A stretch of DNA of 14,195 nt from an uncultured Collinsella sp. (GCA_900548075.1 URJD01000028.1:1-14195); one strand, 5' to 3'; counted from the first letter of the stretch, positions 5,915-14,195 are shown. Translations and numbers: made by a program. Notes: generated by a model not told the origin, from the letters alone.

Positions 5915-8900
5915 TTAGAGGTTGTAAGTGACTACCTGGGGCTCGGGGGGCTCTACGAAGATTGCGGGGTCGGGCTGCTCCACGCGGACGAACTTGACGG
6001 TTACGGCCTCAAAGCCCGCCTTGTGCAGAACATCGGCGTAAACGCGCGCCTGCAGGGCGTGCTTCTCCTGCAGCGGTTCCGGCGTCTCATCCGGTGTGCC
6101 GCCCGTCTTGTAGTCGATGACCAGTGCGCGTGACGGATCGGCCGGGTCGGTCGCCAGTGCATCGATGGCGCCCTCGGCATAGGCACCGTAGCGGGCGATG
6201 TCCTCGTCCTCGCAGCCCAGCGAAAAGAACGGCACCTCGGCGCGAACGCACGGCCAGGCAAGCAGCTCGGCACGGACCGCCGACTTGAGCCAGCGGTCCA
6301 GGGCAACGTCGAAGCGTTCGCGCTGCTCCGGCGTCAGGCACCACAGGCGCGCCAGCGCATCGGCACGCTCAGCGGGCAGCGCATCGGCACCCATCTCGAT
6401 CAGCCACTGGCAGGCGGCATGGAACGCCGAGCCCAGCGCCATGGGGTTGCCGGCGGGCTCAACGGCGGCCACGCCTGCATCCGTCATCTCGGAACCATCC
6501 GACTCCGCATCATCGCCAGCCTCGTCCATGGGCACATGCGCCTCGGCGGCTCGGTCCTCGGACTCGGCATGCAGCACCGCGGCAATTGACGAGTAGCTGT
6601 ACGAATCGCGCGCCGGATACGGGCAGGTGCCCATGCGCACGCCCACCGCCTGGGGATACACGAGCTCAAACGCATCGGGCTCGGGATCGGCAGGACCGGG
6701 AACAGCGGCGTGGGCATCCGCACCGGCACCCTCCGGCTCCGCATCGCCGCGGACAAGCCTGCCCTCGGCATCCAGAGAAGCATTGGCCTCAAACGCCTGC
6801 TCGCCAAACGTAAAGTCCGCGAGCGAAATGAGCTCGTAGTCGCCCGGCTTGGAGTTGTCGAACACCAGGCGGTCGGCATCGAGCTGCGGCATGTCCAGAG
6901 CGTCGGTAGGCAGAATACGACGCAGCACGTCATAGGTCAGATCGGTCTCGACGTCGAAGGTCGGCGCCGTCACCTTGCCGCGGCTCACGCCGGCATCCAT
7001 CGCCAGAATGACCAGCTCTCGCGCACGCGTCATGGCGACATAGAGCAAGCGAGCCCGCTCCTCGAGCGAAAGCTGCAGGTCGTCGTTACGCAGGCGGGCA
7101 AATGCCTCGGCGGGAGAGCCCGTCGCACAGACGTCCTCCATGAGCTCTGGCGGCAGCCACAGCGACATGCCCTTGCCCTTAAACGCGTGCTCAAACTGCT
7201 TTTTGACGTCATCGCCCTTCACGAACGTGCCGTCCGCGAGTTTAACGCCGTCGAAGCGTGCCGGCAGCGCCACGGCCTGCGCTCCGCCCTCGACACGCCC
7301 CATCTGAGCCGCACCGGACGATTTGCGCACGCCAAAACACTCGGCAACCGCTACGACCGGATACTCCAGACCCTTGGACGCATGCACCGTCATGATGCGC
7401 ACCGCGCCGTCGCCCTCCTCGTTGAGCGCGCCCGGGGCCTCCTTGCCCGCCAAGAAGCGGTCGAAGGCGAGCGCGATGGAGCGCGGAGAATTGCCGAGCT
7501 CAGCCTCCGCCTCGGCCACGGCGTCGAGCGCCTTGAGCACGTTGGCGGCGATGGCCTTGCCCTCGGGACCACGCTGCGCCAGACGCACAAACCAGCCGGA
7601 GGCGTTGACCACATCGCGCGCGATGGCGGCGAACGAATCGCGACCCACGCGACGAAGCGCATACCGCAGCACCTCGCGGGCGCGCGTCACGAGCGGCAGG
7701 CCTTGCAGGCCCGGCACATCGGAATCGCTCATGATGCCCGCATCGATGTTGCGGCGCGACGTCTCGCCCGTCTGATCGTCGAGCTTGGTCGCCAGCGCCA
7801 GGAACTCCTGGGCGCCCAGCGCAAACATCGGCGAGGCCAGCAGTGGCATAAGACCCTGCGCCGTATCGGCCGGATTGGCCAGCGCACAAACCAGGGCGCG
7901 CACCGTCTGCACCTCGGCAGCTTGGGCAAAGACCGAGCCGCCCGCGATGACGCAGTCGAGCCCCTGGTCGCGGAAGGCCTGGGCGTAGACGTCGGCGTTG
8001 GTCATGCGGCCCAGCAGCAGCACCATGCCGCCCTGGGGCTGGCCGGCATCGGCAAGCGCGCGGAATCGCTCGGCGATTGCACGGGCCTTGGCCTGCGTGC
8101 GCTCCTGCGTACTGCCGCCGGCAACAAAGAGGGCCTGGCGACGCGAGGCGTCTGCCACCAGCGTGTCCTTACGGCCGTCGCTCGCCTCAAGGTCCAAAAA
8201 GCCCTGCATCAGGCCGCCGTCATCGCCGTCGAAGACGCGTGCCACGTAACGCAGCACCTCATCATGGCTGCGGAAGTTGCGCACGAGTTTGACGAGCTCG
8301 CCAGCAGGAGCATCGGCAGCGGCGCCAGCGACGGTCGCTGCCTCGGCCGTCCCCGAGGCGCCCACCTTGTGCTCCTGGCGACGGAAGACCTCGACCTCGG
8401 CGCCGCGGAAACGATAGATCGACTGCTGCGCATCGCCTACGGTACACAGCGCGCGCTCCCCCGCACCCGTCAGGTAGCGAATCAAATCGACCTGCATCTG
8501 GTCGGTATCCTGGAACTCGTCAATCATGACCATCTTAAAGCGGCCCTCGTACGCAGCACGAATGGCAGGGTAATCGCGCAGGGCCTCGTAGGCCATGCGG
8601 AGCAGGTCGTTATTATCGAGGGCGGACTGGGCAGCCTTCAGTGCGCGATACTCGGCCTCTACAGAGCGGGCCAAGCCAACCAGCGCATCGAGCGCCGGGC
8701 CACCGCAGGCAAGCACGATATTGATAAATGCATCGGCGGCCTCGGCCTTGAGCAGCTCGACCTGCTCCTTGGGGAACGCCTTACTCGCGCGCGGCACGGT
8801 GCACGACATCATGAGTCGCGCCGCATCGGCCATGGTCTTGCCGCTCGCCTCGAACGCGTCGATGGCATCGAGCGCCACCTGCGCTTTCTCGGTCGCGGCC

Positions 8901-9559
8901 TTGCTTGCGCCCAGCGCCGCACGATAGGCGTCGGCAAGAGCCGAGGTATCGGCCTGGCCGCGTGCCACGCACACGTCGTCCATGCCGCCCGGCAGCTGGC
9001 TCGAGAGCTCCAGTAGCTCGCGCACCAGGCCCTTGATGGTGGTGCCAGCGCCAAAGGGGCCGCCCTCGCCCGCCATGGGATACCAGGCGTAGAGGGCCTT
9101 GAGCGATGCCGCGAGCTCGGGGGCGGCATCGGGCGCCGTCGCGCGGGCCAGCACATGTTCAACAGCCTGGTCCATGAGCTCGTCGGTGTCGGTGAGCACC
9201 GTGAACTCGGGATCGATGCCTAGCTCCAACGCGTGTGCACGCAGGATACGCGAGCACATGCCGTGAATGGTCGAGATCCACGCATCGTCGACGGTCAGGG
9301 CTTCCTCGTCCATGCCCTCGTCGATGAGCGCGCGACGCACGCGGTCACGGATCTCGGCCGCGGCATCTTTGGTAAAGGTAATGGCGAGCACCTGATCCAG
9401 ATGCTCGACAAACGGACCGGATTCGGGCGAGAGCGCGTAGACGATGCGGCGCGTGAGGGTAAAGGTCTTGCCCGAGCCGGCACCTGCCGAGACAAACAGC
9501 GGGCGGTCGAGCGTTTTGACGACTTGCAGTTGTTGCGGCATCAAAGTCGAAAGATCCAT
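5915..9559 (-). CDS. addA: AddA-type helicase-nuclease subunit (UvrD-like helicase plus PD-(D/E)XK nuclease)
   Basis: A 1214-residue SF1A helicase-nuclease of normal AddA length. Helicase motifs in order: Walker A AGAGSGKT (25-32), TFTKDAAAEIRDRV (61-74), STIHGMCSRIL (96-106), IDEFQDT (346-352), VGDAQQSIYRFRGA (374-387), VRNFRS (426-431), VTVHASKGLEYP-like motif V (721-734) and LYVAMTRAREL (839-849). The C-terminal RecB-type nuclease shows His1047, EVPFF (1108-1112), GAID with Asp1133, DYK (1149-1151) and QARVY (1170-1174). The acidic, low-complexity segment at about 935-1035 looks like a linker. With AddB it would unwind and resect double-strand breaks before RecA loading, and it degrades foreign linear DNA. 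The start at 9559 has AAGGAGGG upstream, embedded in the end of addB; only 3 nt separate the two genes, which implies translational coupling. Confidence 0.9.
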   Translation of the reverse strand: MDLSTLMPQQLQVVKTLDRPLFVSAGAGSGKTFTLTRRIVYALSPESGPFVEHLDQVLAITFTKDAAAEIRDRVRRALIDEGMDEEALTVDDAWISTIHGMCSRILRAHALELGIDPEFTVLTDTDELMDQAVEHVLARATAPDAAPELAASLKALYAWYPMAGEGGPFGAGTTIKGLVRELLELSSQLPGGMDDVCVARGQADTSALADAYRAALGASKAATEKAQVALDAIDAFEASGKTMADAARLMMSCTVPRASKAFPKEQVELLKAEAADAFINIVLACGGPALDALVGLARSVEAEYRALKAAQSALDNNDLLRMAYEALRDYPAIRAAYEGRFKMVMIDEFQDTDQMQVDLIRYLTGAGERALCTVGDAQQSIYRFRGAEVEVFRRQEHKVGASGTAEAATVAGAAADAPAGELVKLVRNFRSHDEVLRYVARVFDGDDGGLMQGFLDLEASDGRKDTLVADASRRQALFVAGGSTQERTQAKARAIAERFRALADAGQPQGGMVLLLGRMTNADVYAQAFRDQGLDCVIAGGSVFAQAAEVQTVRALVCALANPADTAQGLMPLLASPMFALGAQEFLALATKLDDQTGETSRRNIDAGIMSDSDVPGLQGLPLVTRAREVLRYALRRVGRDSFAAIARDVVNASGWFVRLAQRGPEGKAIAANVLKALDAVAEAEAELGNSPRSIALAFDRFLAGKEAPGALNEEGDGAVRIMTVHASKGLEYPVVAVAECFGVRKSSGAAQMGRVEGGAQAVALPARFDGVKLADGTFVKGDDVKKQFEHAFKGKGMSLWLPPELMEDVCATGSPAEAFARLRNDDLQLSLEERARLLYVAMTRARELVILAMDAGVSRGKVTAPTFDVETDLTYDVLRRILPTDALDMPQLDADRLVFDNSKPGDYELISLADFTFGEQAFEANASLDAEGRLVRGDAEPEGAGADAHAAVPGPADPEPDAFELVYPQAVGVRMGTCPYPARDSYSYSSIAAVLHAESEDRAAEAHVPMDEAGDDAESDGSEMTDAGVAAVEPAGNPMALGSAFHAACQWLIEMGADALPAERADALARLWCLTPEQRERFDVALDRWLKSAVRAELLAWPCVRAEVPFFSLGCEDEDIARYGAYAEGAIDALATDPADPSRALVIDYKTGGTPDETPEPLQEKHALQARVYADVLHKAGFEAVTVKFVRVEQPDPAIFVEPPEPQVVTYNL

Positions 9560-9562
9560 GGT

Positions 9563-12500
9563 CTACACGTCCCTCCTTACAAACGTTCCTTCGTGGTTAT
9601 ACGAGCAGCGCGCATGCGCGGCCTGCGTCGACGCCGGGTCGACGGCGGCAACGTTGCCCGCCTCGAGCTCGCGCAGGCGCTCGGCGATGCCGTCCTCCAC
9701 GCGATCGAGCAGGGCGTCGAAGTCCATGCTGCCGCCCTCGCCGGGAAAGCCCTTCTTAAGCCCCGGGATGCGGCCGTCACCACGCTCCTCCTCGAGCAGC
9801 TCGGCACTCGCGGCGCCGCGCAGCGCCGGTTTGCCGCCCTTGGTCGAAAAATAGAGCGCCGCACGGGCATCCAGATCCAGCGCCCGGCGCATAGCCTGCG
9901 CATAGATAAGCGTCTGGGTATGGGGCGGCAGCCACCGCGGATCGTCGATGGGCGCCGTGCCTGATTCCTCGTCGCGCACCGTAGGGTCGGCGAGCTTAAA
10001 CTCCTCAACGCCCGTGCGATGCTTGTAGTCGATTACCACGGCGCGATTCTCGGCGTCCACGTCCACGCGGTCGATGCGCCCGCCAAGCGGCCAGCCGGCA
10101 TACTCGACCTGGAGCTCGTTGAACGCAAACTCCAGGTAGCGCGGCGCGAAGGGCGCGAGCGCCTCGGCTTCATAGGCAAGCACGCCCTCCAGCTGCGGCA
10201 AAATCTCGGCCACCTGGCGCTCCTCCACCGGGGAGAGCGGCACGAGCGGGCCCTCGGTACCGCGCTTGCCGGCGTGCTCGGCCAGGGTCTCGGCAAAGAC
10301 CTCGTGCAGCAGCTCCTGAGCACGTGGCAGGTTCTCGGGCGTCACGCGCTCCATGCCCTCCTGGGGCAGACGGGCATGCAAGTGCTCCAGCACGTCATGG
10401 ACAAAGTTGCCCTTCTCCATGTTGCCAAAGCCGGCGTCGATCGACTGGGGTTTGACGCGATACGAGACGAACCAGCACAGCGGGCAGGTCGAATAGGCCT
10501 CGATCTGCGAGGCAGACGTCAGGCGCGGCACCAGCGGCGCATCCTCGCCCTCGCCATCGCGACGGCGCAGGACCAGATACGGAATGGCTTCATCGCTCAG
10601 ATGCTGAGGAGCTTCGCAGGTCACGCGCTCGCACTCGATGCCCTCGCCGGCCGCTGGATCAAAATCGGCGACGATACCGCCCTCGCCCACGCACGCAACC
10701 TTGGCGGCGCCAGCGGCCTCGGCATGCGCCCGCAACTCGGTCCACACGGCAGCCGGATAGCACTCGCGCGCCTGGCGATCGTGGGTCACGCGGGCGAGCA
10801 CAACGGGGCCGCGTGCCGCCTGCATCGCGCGGCCAAAGCGCACGCGCAGCAGTGCCGCGGGCTCAAGCGTCACACCCTCGCGACCAAGACTCGCCGTCAG
10901 CGTGGCCAGCGGGCCCTCCTCATGTGAGAGCGGATAACTGTCCAGGTCGACGTCGGCAAACAGCACGGCATCGTAGCTGGCGGGGCGCAGGGCTGCCGCA
11001 TCGGCAAGCGACGTAAAGCGTACCTGGGCGCGCGGCGCGCGGTCGACCTCGTAGGTCTCGTAATCGTATGCGGTGCTGCGCGTGTCCACCTTGGTGCGGA
11101 CACCATCGAGCACGGGCACGGTCGCCGCCTGCGACACGTCGAGCGCGCGAGCATCGTTCATAAGGATGTCGATGGCATGTCGCAGCAGGGCGGCCTCCGC
11201 CTGGCGACGAGCCTGACCGTCAAGGCCTCCAAGGGCGCGATCGGGCAACGCCTCGGCGACGGCGAGCATCGCCTTGAGCGCCGTCACGGGTTTGTCGCGC
11301 CACAGCGCTTGGAACACGTCCGAGACCACGCACGGCACGTTCTTAAACCAGTTATCATCACTGGCAGCCTTGCGCGTGCCCCTGACCTGGCCCTGCACGC
11401 TCTGCAGCAGGCTCTTGACGGCCGTGGTGGTCTTGCCGCGCGACAGGCGCATGTTCTTGTCGAAGGTGCGCGCGCTGGCGGCATCGGCACCCGAAAGCGG
11501 ACTGTAAATCCAGTCGGTAAGCTCCGGCGCGGGCCACCACTCGGTCTTGGAGGCGGTGCCCTCGTCGGCGGCCTTCATGCGCTCGATCAGATTGGCGAGC
11601 GCCGCGAACTGCCTGCCCGCGATGGATTGGGAAAACGCCGTGAACTCGGTTGTCTCGGCCGCAATATGACGTGCCGCCAAACGGGCAGCGAGTTCACCGA
11701 ACAGCTGGGGCGCCCGGGCAGACACCACGAGCACGCGCACGGGGTCCGCGGACGCCGTGATACCGCCGTCGACCGCGGCGTCCTCACACGTTTTTACCAG
11801 CTCATCGATTGCATCCACATAGGCGTGGGCGCGGGCGTGAGGACCGGCAACCTCTACAAAGGTAGGCTGAGCGGCGGACTTGGAGGCAGTCTGGGGCGCG
11901 GCGGCACCCTCCCCCAGCGGCGCGACCTCAAACAGCACGCCGCGGGCATCAAATGCCGCGGCAAGTTCCTCGCGCATCGCCGCCTGCTCGCGGGCAAGCA
12001 GCACAACGACTTCTCCCCCATTGTTCGCCACGGCCGACAGCAGCTCGAGCAGGCCGTGCGTAAACGATGTGATGCCGCGCACACATACCGCGCTAGCGCA
12101 CGCCGGAAGGTTGTCGGCCAGCACCTCGGCCATAAGGTCAGCCGCCTCGCAGGGCTCGACCATGTCTCGACGGTCCAAGCCGCTCGCATAGGCACTCAAC
12201 AGCTCAAACACGCGAGCCTCGGCGTCGCTCTTGGGATCGGGCCGGCAAACGTCGCCGCAGCAGCGCTCGGCACCCCTTCCCGCTACGCCCGGCAGCACAT
12301 CGCGGGCCATGCGCGCGAGCATGCGCACCGTGCCCTGACTGCGCGAAAGCGGCTGCAGGTCGGCATCGTCGCGACGGGCGATCATGTCCGAGAACAGCAT
12401 CTGGCGCTGCATGTTGCCAACGAAGCTGCGACCATCGCCCATAAGCTCCCACAGCGAACGAAGCCACGACGCGGGGGTTTTGTAGTCAACGCCCAGCGAG

Positions 12501-12661
12501 GCGCCAGCAACCGCAGCATCGTGACGGCACAGGTCGAGCTCGGCAAACGAAGGCGCCAGCGAAACGGCACGCCCGTAGCGGGCAACCAGGTCGGCGAGCA
12601 ACGCCGCCTCGGCATCGCTCAAGTCCGTACCGGTATTGGTGGTATAGATTCGAACAGGCAT
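9563..12661 (-). CDS. addB: AddB-type nuclease subunit (RexB-like) of the AddAB resection complex
   Basis: A 1032-residue partner of AddA. No Walker A motif is visible at the N terminus, unlike Bacillus subtilis AddB. This matches RexB-like forms with an inactivated helicase fold. The C-terminal part is a PD-(D/E)XK nuclease: STCPLCW (725-730), GNFVHDVLEHL with His755, GGRIDRVDV with Asp864, VVIDYKHRT (Asp878, Lys880) and HTQTLIYAQ (Gln916, Tyr920). Known AddB proteins hold a 4Fe-4S cluster with one cysteine before the nuclease and three after it. Here Cys726 (and Cys729) precede the nuclease, but only Cys1019 (RCSYNHE) remains at the C terminus, so the cluster may be altered or lost. The start at 12661 has GGAGG four bases upstream on its strand. 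It is the first gene of the addB-addA operon. Confidence 0.87.
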   Translation of the reverse strand: MPVRIYTTNTGTDLSDAEAALLADLVARYGRAVSLAPSFAELDLCRHDAAVAGASLGVDYKTPASWLRSLWELMGDGRSFVGNMQRQMLFSDMIARRDDADLQPLSRSQGTVRMLARMARDVLPGVAGRGAERCCGDVCRPDPKSDAEARVFELLSAYASGLDRRDMVEPCEAADLMAEVLADNLPACASAVCVRGITSFTHGLLELLSAVANNGGEVVVLLAREQAAMREELAAAFDARGVLFEVAPLGEGAAAPQTASKSAAQPTFVEVAGPHARAHAYVDAIDELVKTCEDAAVDGGITASADPVRVLVVSARAPQLFGELAARLAARHIAAETTEFTAFSQSIAGRQFAALANLIERMKAADEGTASKTEWWPAPELTDWIYSPLSGADAASARTFDKNMRLSRGKTTTAVKSLLQSVQGQVRGTRKAASDDNWFKNVPCVVSDVFQALWRDKPVTALKAMLAVAEALPDRALGGLDGQARRQAEAALLRHAIDILMNDARALDVSQAATVPVLDGVRTKVDTRSTAYDYETYEVDRAPRAQVRFTSLADAAALRPASYDAVLFADVDLDSYPLSHEEGPLATLTASLGREGVTLEPAALLRVRFGRAMQAARGPVVLARVTHDRQARECYPAAVWTELRAHAEAAGAAKVACVGEGGIVADFDPAAGEGIECERVTCEAPQHLSDEAIPYLVLRRRDGEGEDAPLVPRLTSASQIEAYSTCPLCWFVSYRVKPQSIDAGFGNMEKGNFVHDVLEHLHARLPQEGMERVTPENLPRAQELLHEVFAETLAEHAGKRGTEGPLVPLSPVEERQVAEILPQLEGVLAYEAEALAPFAPRYLEFAFNELQVEYAGWPLGGRIDRVDVDAENRAVVIDYKHRTGVEEFKLADPTVRDEESGTAPIDDPRWLPPHTQTLIYAQAMRRALDLDARAALYFSTKGGKPALRGAASAELLEEERGDGRIPGLKKGFPGEGGSMDFDALLDRVEDGIAERLRELEAGNVAAVDPASTQAAHARCSYNHEGTFVRRDV

Positions 12662-12719
12662 GGTCCTCCACTCAAACCGCTCGCAATAATCAATGCATCC
12701 ATCCTACCCGCCCACGCGG

Positions 12720-12747
12720 ACAGATTTGCCCCACGCCAACAGATTTG
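12720..12747. repeat. Direct repeat ACAGATTTG upstream of addB
   Basis: ACAGATTTG occurs at 12720-12728 and 12739-12747, offset by 19 bp and abutting the long palindrome. It may be part of the same intergenic repeat element or a regulator site for addBA. No clear sigma-70 promoter is evident for addB. Confidence 0.45.
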
Positions 12748-12828
12748 GTCCCTTGGGGACGGAGGAAAACGGACCACCGGGTTAGACTGACCCCCTCGGT
12801 GATCCGTTTCCCCCGTCGCCAAGGGATC
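12747..12828. repeat. Long imperfect palindrome (REP-like) upstream of addB
   Basis: Arms 12747-12781 and 12795-12828 pair over about 34 positions with five mismatches and one gap. They share CCCTTGG, GACGG, CGGA and CACCG blocks around a 13-nt loop. It lies between the yerC terminator and addB. It resembles a repetitive intergenic palindrome of the REP/MITE kind (inference). Confidence 0.7.
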
Positions 12829-12854
12829 AAAAAACCGCCCCCGAAGGGACGGTT
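12829..12854 (-). terminator. Rho-independent terminator of the yerC-type gene
   Basis: On the minus strand, AACCGTCCC - TTCG - GGGGCGGTT forms a 9-bp stem with one G-U pair and a stable UUCG tetraloop, followed by Ts. It lies 27 bases after the stop of the regulator gene at 12881. Confidence 0.85.
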
Positions 12855-12880
12855 CTGCGCAATTCGTTTTTGCCGCTGGC

Positions 12881-13180
12881 CTACTCGCCATCCTCCAGTT
12901 TGATGAGGATCTTGCGATAGCCACCGTACTCGCCATTAAGCGCCTTGGACACGCGGCTCACCGTGGTGGACGAAGCGCCGGTACGCGCCTGAACCTCAAC
13001 ATAGGGCTCGCCCTCATCCAGATAGCGCGCGACCTGCAGACGCTGAGAAAGATCGCAGATCTCACGCGGCGTGCAGATATCGGTTAAAAACGCCTGGATA
13101 TCGTTCTCGTCATCCAAAAGACTAAATGCGTGGACCAGCTGCTTGACATCAGGCTTGTCAAACATGTTCTCGATATTCAT
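12881..13180 (-). CDS. YerC/YecD family TrpR-related DNA-binding regulator
   Basis: A 99-residue protein of the TrpR-like YerC/YecD family, which is normally close to 100 residues, so it is full length. The helix-turn-helix core is visible: FLTDICTPREICDLSQRLQV (about 31-50), then QARTGASSTTVSRVSKAL, ending GGYRKIL. In TrpR the first part builds the dimer and the TGASSTTVSR segment reads DNA. The ligand and target genes of YerC-type proteins are not well defined, so none is assigned. The start at 13180 has only a weak GGTGAT-like ribosome binding site. It has its own promoter and terminator, so it is probably monocistronic; addB begins about 220 bp downstream on the same strand, after the terminator. 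Confidence 0.88.
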   Translation of the reverse strand: MNIENMFDKPDVKQLVHAFSLLDDENDIQAFLTDICTPREICDLSQRLQVARYLDEGEPYVEVQARTGASSTTVSRVSKALNGEYGGYRKILIKLEDGE

Positions 13181-13505
13181 CGATCACCGCCAAACCCGCC
13201 AAAAGGCATCGAAGTTGATACTGACATCGGGCATCGTTCGCCCGTAAATATGCAATAAAACTATGCATGGGCCATTTGCCCGTAGCAGTGTAGCACACCA
13301 CCAAACTAAAGTGACAAGACTCTCTGTCAGCGGCACGTTTTTCAGGACGAACGCCGTTTAGAAACCGAATGCGCACGTAAGCTCCACGAATATCTGAGAC
13401 AATGGGCGCCCAAACACCGCGGCGCGCCCGCGCAACCATCCAAGTCGCCGCCGCAAGCCGCTTCACGCGACGCCAGCAACCCCGGTGCAAGAAAGGATTC
13501 ACGCC
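13181..13505. other. Divergent intergenic region between yerC-type and holin-like genes
   Basis: The region carries the yerC promoter and about 100 nt of leader on the minus strand. The leader includes GGGC/GCCC and ATGCA/TGCAT mini-dyads and two (C/T)GCCCGTA copies (near 13240 and 13280). On the plus side there is a GC-rich stretch with GGGCGCCC, but no convincing promoter for the downstream gene. I see no gene or RNA here. Confidence 0.5.
13287..13317 (-). promoter_or_regulatory. Probable promoter of the yerC-type gene
   Basis: On the minus strand, TTGTCA (-35, 13312-13317) and TACACT (-10, 13287-13292) are 19 bp apart. The long spacer is offset by an extended -10 (TGC directly before TACACT). 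Transcription would start near 13280, leaving a leader of about 100 nt. Confidence 0.5.
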
Positions 13506-13871
13506 ATGCGCTTTATGCTTAACTGGCTCTTCACCTCGATCGCCATCGCGATCGCCACGTTCCTCGTCCCCGGCATCCAGCCCTTCGGCTTTGCCGAGGC
13601 CTGGGTCTGCTTTGCCTTTGTGGGGCTGTTCCTCAACATCGTCGATTCGTTCGTCAAACCGTTCCTCACGGTCATTTCGCTGCCGCTCACGATCATTACG
13701 CTCGGCATTTTCCAGCTCGTGCTCAACAGCTTTATGCTGGAGCTCGCCAGCTACCTGTCGGTCAACCTGTTGGGCGTCGGCATCTCCATCGCCGGCTTTG
13801 GCTCGGCCTTTATGGGCAGCATCCTAGTGTCCATCATGCGCAGTATCCTCGATAGTATTGCCGAAGAGTAG
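13506..13871 (+). CDS. YvlD / phage-holin-4 family small membrane protein
   Basis: A 121-residue, very hydrophobic protein with four likely membrane segments: about 5-22 (LNWLFTSIAIAIATFLV), 30-50 (around AWVCFAFVGLFLNIV), 55-80 (TVISLPLTIITLGIFQLVLN) and 92-115. The PGI...GF turn and the N-I-V-D-S-F-V-K-P-F-L...LPLTIITLGIF block match the PF04020 'phage holin family 4' group, which includes YvlD. Members are chromosomal membrane proteins of uncertain role, and the holin name does not imply a prophage here. I chose ATG 13506 rather than the GTG at 13485: AAGAAAGGA ends eight bases upstream, and the protein then begins MRFMLNWLF as is usual for the family. Confidence 0.85.
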   Translation: MRFMLNWLFTSIAIAIATFLVPGIQPFGFAEAWVCFAFVGLFLNIVDSFVKPFLTVISLPLTIITLGIFQLVLNSFMLELASYLSVNLLGVGISIAGFGSAFMGSILVSIMRSILDSIAEE

Positions 13872-13900
13872 AACGCCCCCGACACACAAACGCATCGGAC

Positions 13901-13945
13901 CAAATCAAAGGCCGCCCATCGCAAAAATGGGCGACCTTTGATTTG
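13901..13945. terminator. Long hairpin, probable bidirectional terminator
   Basis: Arms 13901-13919 and 13927-13945 pair over 19 positions with one C/A mismatch around a 7-nt loop. The AT-rich outer stem (AAATCAAAGG / CCTTTGATTT) supplies T-rich tails in both directions. It lies between the convergent holin-like and Rrf2-like genes. Confidence 0.75.
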
Positions 13946-13988
13946 CCAAGTCTCAGAGGGCAAGAAAATCTACCATTTCCACCCCGTC

Positions 13989-14007
13989 CCCACATGGCAG
14001 GTGTGGG
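13989..14007. repeat. Small hairpin abutting the Rrf2-type gene stop
   Basis: CCCACA (13989-13994) and TGTGGG (14002-14007) form a six-pair stem with a 7-nt loop directly after the minus-strand stop codon. There is no T-run, so it may protect the transcript end or mean nothing. Confidence 0.4.
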
Positions 14008-14195
14008 TTAGATGACGTAGTCGTAGCCATGGTTGGGAGCGACAAGTTGATCGAGCGTCACACCGTTGAGGTAGTCGTTGATGAGCTTGTCCAGGTTCTT
14101 CCACACGTCGAGCGTGGGGCACTCATCAGATCGCGAGCAGCCCTTGCAGTCGCCATCCAGGCAGGCGACCGGCGCCAAGCTGCCCTCGGTCAGGC
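14008..14195 (-). CDS. Rrf2/IscR-type transcriptional regulator, C-terminal part (runs off right edge)
   Basis: The last 61 residues of a minus-strand gene are visible, with a TAA stop at 14008-14010. They read LTEGSLAPVACLDGDCKGCS, then RSDECPTLDVWKNLDKLIND and YLNGVTLDQLV. This matches the C-terminal region of Rrf2-family regulators (TEG-x-L-APV-x-CL, then C-PTL-x-VW and the YL-x(2)-TL-x-DL helix). Four cysteines, spaced C-x4-C-x2-C-x5-C, suggest an iron-sulfur or redox-sensing site; IscR itself uses three. The N-terminal winged helix lies outside the window. Which member (IscR, CymR, NsrR, RsrR type) cannot be decided here. Confidence 0.8.
   Translation of the reverse strand, partial: LTEGSLAPVACLDGDCKGCSRSDECPTLDVWKNLDKLINDYLNGVTLDQLVAPNHGYDYVI

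Noticed and set aside
6710..9016. Long 768-codon plus-strand frame opposite addA
   Set aside because: It is a shadow of the AddA coding sequence; His/Arg/Gly-rich with no domain pattern.
11177..12790. 537-codon plus-strand frame opposite addB
   Set aside because: Antisense to AddB, biased composition, no ribosome binding site or family pattern.
13506..13871. Prophage holin / lysis gene
   Set aside because: The family name is historical. No other phage genes are nearby and the family is widespread on bacterial chromosomes.

Overview
The window looks like a chromosomal piece of a high-GC Coriobacteriia actinobacterium, most likely a Collinsella relative. This is inferred from codon use, the AddB-AddA nuclease pair followed by a YerC/YecD (TrpR-superfamily) regulator, and the style of the intergenic DNA; no marker gene here proves the genus. 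It divides into an accessory half (about 1-5900) and a conserved, core-like half (about 5915-14195).

Accessory half. The left edge holds the 5' end of an IS30-type transposase gene on the minus strand and an element end with repeated CGGATGAA boxes. Directly against it lies the C-terminal third of an Eco57I-class DNA methyltransferase. Its catalytic part is missing, so the element appears to have cut the modification gene of a restriction-modification system. The partner gene (729-3893) is intact. It encodes a 1054-residue protein with an N-terminal GIY-YIG (T5orf172-like) nuclease domain, an SF2 helicase core, a charged coiled coil and two small C-terminal domains. A convergent minus-strand gene (4013-5266) encodes an AlbA_2 / GHKL-like ATP-binding regulator with a C-terminal winged helix. 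Its promoter is covered by three TGAAACG...CGTTTCA dyads whose centres are exactly 31.5 bp apart, and one of them fills the -35/-10 spacer. A broken AAA/DUF4143 ATPase remnant follows.

Core-like half. The minus-strand operon addB-addA (12661 to 5915) encodes a double-strand-break resection helicase-nuclease. Upstream lie a long imperfect palindrome, a UUCG-loop terminator and the yerC-type regulator gene (12881-13180, minus). Divergent from yerC is a small four-helix membrane protein of the YvlD / phage-holin-4 family (13506-13871, plus). A long hairpin separates it from the 3' end of an Rrf2/IscR-type regulator with four cysteines, which runs off the right edge.

The points most worth following are the orphaned GIY-YIG helicase beside its truncated methyltransferase, and the helically phased operator array.
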